Assembly (NCBI GenBank): GCA_905205855.1
Contig: CAJLFL010000086.1
Span: 1 to 7,701 of the forward strand
Direction of reading: 5' to 3'
Source of the DNA: an uncultured Eubacteriales bacterium
GTDB taxonomy: Bacteria; Bacillota; Clostridia; Monoglobales; Monoglobaceae
Length of the DNA: 7,701 nt
The notes beneath the pieces are model-generated. The model had not been told where the DNA came from. It did not search any database and worked only from the letters and a program-made list of their open reading frames with translations. Below, piece after piece: positions 4,564-7,701 of this stretch (the first letter of the stretch is position 1; every line of letters begins with the position of its first letter). The translations under genes and the position numbers were made by a program.

Positions 4564-7437
4564 TTATTTTGAAATCGTAATTGTATATGCTACGTTTGTT
4601 CCGTCGTTTGCTGTAACGGAATCTATTGTATATACTGTTGTTGCATCTCTCAATGTGACTTCTGCAATACCATTTTCATTAAAGGTAATGCCATCTCCGG
4701 TAGTTGGAGTCAGGGCGTTGATTTTCTGCGTTGAGTCAGCTGCCTTAACCTTTATATACAGCTTGCTTCCGGCGTCAAGCGCTTTTGCGTCATAGCTGAA
4801 ATTATTGCTGTCAGCGGTTATTGCAGCTGCGGTTTCAAGTCCCTCCAATGTATCAGAAATTTTAACCTCTATTTCGGTTGAAGTATGACCTATAACAATT
4901 TCCTTTGATGATTTTTTATCAATTTCAACGGTTATCGGAGTTGCTGCAGCTGTTATTGTCACCGTTTGAGCAGGTTCTTCACTGCCTTTTGTTATCTCGG
5001 CGGAGGTGCTGCGGGCATCATTTGCCAAGACGGTAAGCTGAATGGTTTTGCCGTCTTCAAACGGGATATATGAAACAGCGTTAAGACTGTATACCGCTGT
5101 GGTATCCTCTGTTTTGGCAATAAGCCATGCATCGTACAGGTTGTCGCTCAGCTTAGTGCATTCTTCATCGGTATATACCGGATAAGCAATATAGGTTTTT
5201 GCATTTGTTGCTATACCGTCATCATAGAAGTTATACGCCAGATTATACATTGATTCCTTGCTGTCGGCTGTGGTGTCATCAGCAAGATTTACATCGCAGG
5301 AGTTACCCTTAAAGATATTCTTTTCAAGCTTCAGCTTATCGGCAGCACAGGTTAAGCTTATTGCCTTTGTGTATCCCTCAAAGGTGTTTCCTGTTATATT
5401 AAAGCCTCCGTTGTCTGAGGTGACGATTGCGTACTGCTCTGTCATATCGGCTCCGGTAAAGCCGCCGTCTGTTGTATAGCTGTTTTTAAACGTATTGTCT
5501 TTTATTGTATAATTTCCGTCTTTTGCAGTTAAAGCCGCAGCATAAGCACCGTCAATACTGTTGCCCTCAAATATAAGACTCTTTACACAATTGTCTTCAA
5601 ACAAACCTGATACGGCTAATTTCTTGCCGGTATTAAAGCTGAGGTTCTTTATCGTGACCGCGGCATCCTTTGGCAAAATGAAGGGTGCGTTTAGAGTAAT
5701 TGCCTTTTTGACGTTTCCGGTCGGAGCGTAAGTCTGTTCGTCCTTTAATTCTATTGATGTGTTGACCGTGATTGCGGTAACGCTGCTGTCAGCCAAAGCG
5801 GTTTTAAGTTCCTCCTCGGTTGTTACGGTACTGTGTCCCGCAAGCTTCAGCTTGGATATATCAACGGTTATATCATCATATTTTTCGGTCGAATCCGTCA
5901 GTTCAGTCTTAAATGTGATAGTATTTTTAAGGAGATCCTCCGATATATAGAATATGTGGGTATATGTCTTATCGTCAGAGGTAAACTCGTCATATGTCAC
6001 AGTCTGAGTTCCGAAGGTCATTGTCATTTTTACATTTTCGGGTTTTTTGATGCTTGACGGAACCTTATAAGTCAGTATAAGGTAGTTGCCGCTGGGATCT
6101 ATTGCCGGGTAGTCAAAATCTCTTACATAGTACAGAGTTCCGCTTGCCGTATATTTGGTGCTGTCACCGGTAAGCTTTACATCCATCAGATCAGATACCT
6201 TTTTGTTTTTAATGGTTCCTGTTGCTGCCTTAACCGAAGCATACAAGCTGTCGTCAACTATCCAGCCGGCATAAAGGGTTTTGTTTGCGGTAACACGGGT
6301 GTCACTGTCTAACTTGTATCTGCTGTCTAAGGTATTTGCTCCTACCTCTGTTGTGTACCAGTCATCGAATATATAACCGTCACGTTTTGGTTCGGACGGC
6401 AGATGAGAAGAAAATCTGTCGCCGGTTTTGCAGGTTACGGTATAGCTGTAGCCGCTGTCAAATCTTCCGCCGTTGGCATCAAATTTAACGGTGTATTTTG
6501 TTGTAGACGAACTGCTTGAGCTGCTGCCGCCGCTGCTTGAACCGCCGCCGCTCCAGTTACTGCCGGAATTGCTGCCGGTGTTTTGGTTTCTTTTATACGG
6601 TGCTGATGTTGAATCAACGCTTGCACCGGAGGTGCTGACAGTGGCGGATTCCGATAAATCATACAGGCATCCGTTTATCTGAGCCGCATTGTTGAATATA
6701 ACAGAACCTGTTACCTGAGGACTGATAACGGCTCCGCCCAGAACTACGCCTTTAAGTGTACATTTTGTTTTTATAATTGCCAGTTTATCACCGTAATCAC
6801 CGGTATACTGCAGCTGTGTGCCGTTTGCGTAAATTCCGACAATATTGTTGATTATGGTGACAACCTCTGCTCTGGTTATGCTGTCTGCCGGACGAAAGCT
6901 TCCGTCATTTCCCTGAAGGTATCCGCGTTCTGTCATAAGCGCAACGGATTCCTTTGCCCAATCCTGTATACTGTCTTTGTCCTTAAAGCGGTCAAGCTGA
7001 GTAAGGTCAGCTTTGCTTGTTTTAAGTCCGGTCGCTCTTGCTATCATGACTGCCGCTTCCTGACGGGTTATGTTGGATTTGGGGCGGATTGTGCCGTCCT
7101 CATATCCTGTCATAACATTTGCATAGTTCAGCTTTGAGATTGCGTCAAAAAACCAGTCACTTGCCGATACGTCAGAAAAGCTTTTTGTGCTTTTTGTTTT
7201 ATATCCGATAAGGTTGTCCAGTACGGTAGCGGTTTCTGCTCTGGTTATATTGTCGCCGGGGCGGAAGTTGCCCTGGTCATCACCGTTTACCACTCCGTAG
7301 TCACTCCAGCGTCCGATTGCCGTTTCCGCCCAGTGGCCCGAGGCGTCCGGAAAGCTCTTTGCGTATGGTGTAATACTCGTTGTGCCAAGCATTGTAAGTG
7401 TAAGCGCTCCGCACAGGAGGCTCTTTTTTATACTCAT
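4564..7437 (-). CDS. Exported SLH-domain surface protein with B-repeat and beta-helix
   Basis: The predicted product is a 957-residue cell-surface protein of unknown specific function. A signal peptide (about 1-26: MSIKK, hydrophobic core, then TPYA) precedes three SLH modules (28-77, 87-137, 151-201), each with the RP..xITRxE type motif. SLH triplets anchor proteins non-covalently to secondary wall polymer; no LPXTG signal is present. A beta-rich segment (about 206-268) and a Ser/Gly linker (287-313) follow. Next is a Listeria-Bacteroides/InlB B-type repeat (about 314-392, VKFDANGG to LYAGW), an unassigned segment (393-530), a probable right-handed beta-helix (about 534-720) and unassigned beta-rich C-terminal domains (to 957). 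Repeats of the form N-[TSI]-[IF] at N626, N648, N684 and N707 suggest stacked helix coils. I recognise no catalytic residues. ATG 7437 is chosen because GAGGT (7445-7449) lies 7 nt upstream and a typical signal peptide follows. A longer frame from 7512 would begin inside the -35 element. An adhesin or polysaccharide-binding role is possible but unproven. Confidence 0.9.
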   Translation of the reverse strand: MSIKKSLLCGALTLTMLGTTSITPYAKSFPDASGHWAETAIGRWSDYGVVNGDDQGNFRPGDNITRAETATVLDNLIGYKTKSTKSFSDVSASDWFFDAISKLNYANVMTGYEDGTIRPKSNITRQEAAVMIARATGLKTSKADLTQLDRFKDKDSIQDWAKESVALMTERGYLQGNDGSFRPADSITRAEVVTIINNIVGIYANGTQLQYTGDYGDKLAIIKTKCTLKGVVLGGAVISPQVTGSVIFNNAAQINGCLYDLSESATVSTSGASVDSTSAPYKRNQNTGSNSGSNWSGGGSSSGGSSSSSSSTTKYTVKFDANGGRFDSGYSYTVTCKTGDRFSSHLPSEPKRDGYIFDDWYTTEVGANTLDSRYKLDSDTRVTANKTLYAGWIVDDSLYASVKAATGTIKNKKVSDLMDVKLTGDSTKYTASGTLYYVRDFDYPAIDPSGNYLILTYKVPSSIKKPENVKMTMTFGTQTVTYDEFTSDDKTYTHIFYISEDLLKNTITFKTELTDSTEKYDDITVDISKLKLAGHSTVTTEEELKTALADSSVTAITVNTSIELKDEQTYAPTGNVKKAITLNAPFILPKDAAVTIKNLSFNTGKKLAVSGLFEDNCVKSLIFEGNSIDGAYAAALTAKDGNYTIKDNTFKNSYTTDGGFTGADMTEQYAIVTSDNGGFNITGNTFEGYTKAISLTCAADKLKLEKNIFKGNSCDVNLADDTTADSKESMYNLAYNFYDDGIATNAKTYIAYPVYTDEECTKLSDNLYDAWLIAKTEDTTAVYSLNAVSYIPFEDGKTIQLTVLANDARSTSAEITKGSEEPAQTVTITAAATPITVEIDKKSSKEIVIGHTSTEIEVKISDTLEGLETAAAITADSNNFSYDAKALDAGSKLYIKVKAADSTQKINALTPTTGDGITFNENGIAEVTLRDATTVYTIDSVTANDGTNVAYTITISK
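5278..5838 (-). other. Predicted right-handed beta-helix region of the surface protein
   Basis: Residues about 534-720 begin with EEELKTAL, as in many pectate-lyase-like beta-helices, where a short helix caps the fold. They then show alternating hydrophobic strands and repeated turns: EGNSI (624-628), KDNTF (646-650), TGNTF (682-686) and EKNIF (705-709). Spacings between the asparagines are 22, 36 and 23 residues, close to one or more beta-helix coils. The fold is inferred from this pattern; no active-site signature of a polysaccharide lyase is recognised. Confidence 0.6.
6499..6579 (-). repeat. Ser/Gly low-complexity linker in the surface protein
   Basis: This stretch encodes residues 287-313, almost entirely Ser and Gly with one Trp and runs of serine. 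It separates the wall-anchoring half from the B-repeat and beta-helix half and probably acts as a flexible spacer. The underlying DNA is rich in short related triplets, which could allow length variation between strains. Confidence 0.8.
6835..7356 (-). repeat. Three tandem SLH modules (protein-level repeat)
   Basis: Within the surface-protein gene, residues 28-201 form three diverged copies of the S-layer homology unit. Each starts with F-x-D (FPD, FSD, FKD) and ends with ITRAE, ITRQE and ITRAE near residues 64-68, 123-127 and 187-191. The trimeric set is the usual arrangement for binding pyruvylated secondary cell-wall polymer. The third copy is the most diverged at its start (FKDKDSIQDWAKE), yet keeps the motif. 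Confidence 0.9.
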
Positions 7438-7483
7438 TTTTTTTACCTCGTTTCTGTAAATTTTGAAAAACCTTTTCGTAAAT

Positions 7484-7512
7484 ACTATAACATAGTGAAT
7501 TCTCTTTGTCAA
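7484..7512 (-). promoter_or_regulatory. Sigma-A type promoter of the SLH gene
   Basis: On the minus strand, TTGACA (7512-7507) is followed by a 17 bp spacer and TATAGT (7489-7484), with TGT directly upstream of the -10 as an extended element. Transcription should start near 7477, leaving an untranslated leader of about 40 nt before ATG 7437. The layout matches that of the rpsO promoter and implies strong, constitutive-type expression. Confidence 0.85.
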
Positions 7513-7516
7513 AGAA

Positions 7517-7539
7517 AAAACGGCGTATTACGCCGTTTT
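7517..7539 (-). terminator. Intrinsic terminator of the right-edge membrane gene
   Basis: CGGCGT (7521-7526) pairs with ACGCCG (7530-7535) around a 3 nt loop, and flanking A and T runs can extend the stem to 7517-7539. On the minus strand it ends in six T followed by CTTT, as expected for the gene ending at 7587. It sits 4 bp from the -35 of the SLH gene, so it insulates that promoter. A smaller inverted repeat, TAAGGA (7541-7546) with TCCTTA (7551-7556), lies just upstream on that strand. Confidence 0.8.
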
Positions 7540-7586
7540 ATAAGGAATAATCCTTACTGTTTTGTAAAATAAAAGTTACAAAGGTA

Positions 7587-7700
7587 TTACATGGGACGGC
7601 GGAAGTAATCAATAAAAATCCATGCTATCCATAGTATTCCCGTTATGCCGAAAAAATAGTAAATCCATTTAACTAATGCGGAAAAATCTATTAAAGCAAA
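7587..7700 (-). CDS. C-terminal end of a small membrane protein, partial
   Basis: An open minus-strand frame enters from the right edge and ends at TAA (7589-7587), giving 37 visible residues with no internal start. The visible part contains one strongly hydrophobic segment, about residues 11-31, rich in Ile, Trp, Tyr and Phe. It is followed by DYFRRPM, a short tail with two arginines that would favour a cytoplasmic C-terminus. A terminator hairpin follows about 48 bp later, which supports a real gene end. I do not recognise the family, and the rest of the gene is outside the window. It may belong to an upstream operon. Confidence 0.6.
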   Translation of the reverse strand, partial: FALIDFSALVKWIYYFFGITGILWIAWIFIDYFRRPM

Positions 7701-7701
7701 C

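Noticed and set aside
6435..6682. Ala/Pro-rich and Leu/Pro-rich frames over the Ser/Gly linker
   Set aside because: They are by-products of reading the repetitive Ser/Gly codons in other frames; the SLH frame explains the region fully.
7450..7483. Two similar ATTTAC-type words and a short A/T hairpin in the SLH leader
   Set aside because: They are short and AT-rich and can be expected by chance; there is no match to a riboswitch or known operator.
7438..7512. Longer start (position 7512) for the SLH protein
   Set aside because: It would begin inside the -35 element and add 25 residues before a typical signal peptide. ATG 7437 has its own GAGGT site at good spacing.
7333..7572. Plus-strand frame of 79 codons opposite the SLH gene start
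   Set aside because: It overlaps the signal peptide region, promoter and terminator of the minus-strand gene, has no ribosome binding site I can see, and resembles no protein family.

Overview
The window looks like chromosomal DNA from a low-to-medium GC, Gram-positive anaerobe, most likely of the Clostridia. The evidence is strong GGAGG-type ribosome binding sites, two TTGACA / 17 bp / TGn-extended -10 promoters, the rpsO-pnp gene pair, and a secreted protein with three SLH modules and a Listeria-Bacteroides (InlB B-type) repeat. No species can be named from the sequence alone.

Layout, left to right. (1) Positions 1-1844, plus strand: most of ligA, the NAD+-dependent DNA ligase. The 5' end lies outside the window. 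The stretch just before the intact frame still reads as LigA but carries an in-frame TAG at 27-29, where a nearly invariant serine is expected. (2) Positions 1856-1999: a near-consensus promoter and a folded leader for rpsO. The leader has a helix with tandem G-U pairs next to a G-C pair, and a hairpin loop complementary to the rpsO ribosome binding site. This suggests S15 autoregulation. (3) Positions 2000-2263: rpsO (S15), followed by an intrinsic terminator. (4) Positions 2310-2397: a long imperfect hairpin in the leader of pnp. (5) Positions 2420-4516: pnp (polynucleotide phosphorylase). (6) Positions 4526-4558: a perfect bidirectional terminator between convergent genes. (7) Positions 4564-7437, minus strand: a 957-residue exported SLH protein with a mosaic of a Ser/Gly linker, a B-repeat and a right-handed beta-helix, driven by its own strong promoter. 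(8) Positions 7517-7556: terminator-like hairpins. (9) Positions 7587-7700, minus strand: the C-terminal 37 residues of a small membrane protein that continues past the right edge.

The left half is housekeeping: DNA ligation, a ribosomal protein, and RNA turnover. S15 and PNPase sit together as in many bacteria, each with its own structured leader, which points to separate feedback control of two adjacent genes. The right half is a single-gene surface-protein unit bounded by terminators. I found no CRISPR array, transposon, phage gene, tRNA or defence system. The points most worth following are the amber codon in ligA, the two RNA leaders, and the unassigned surface protein.
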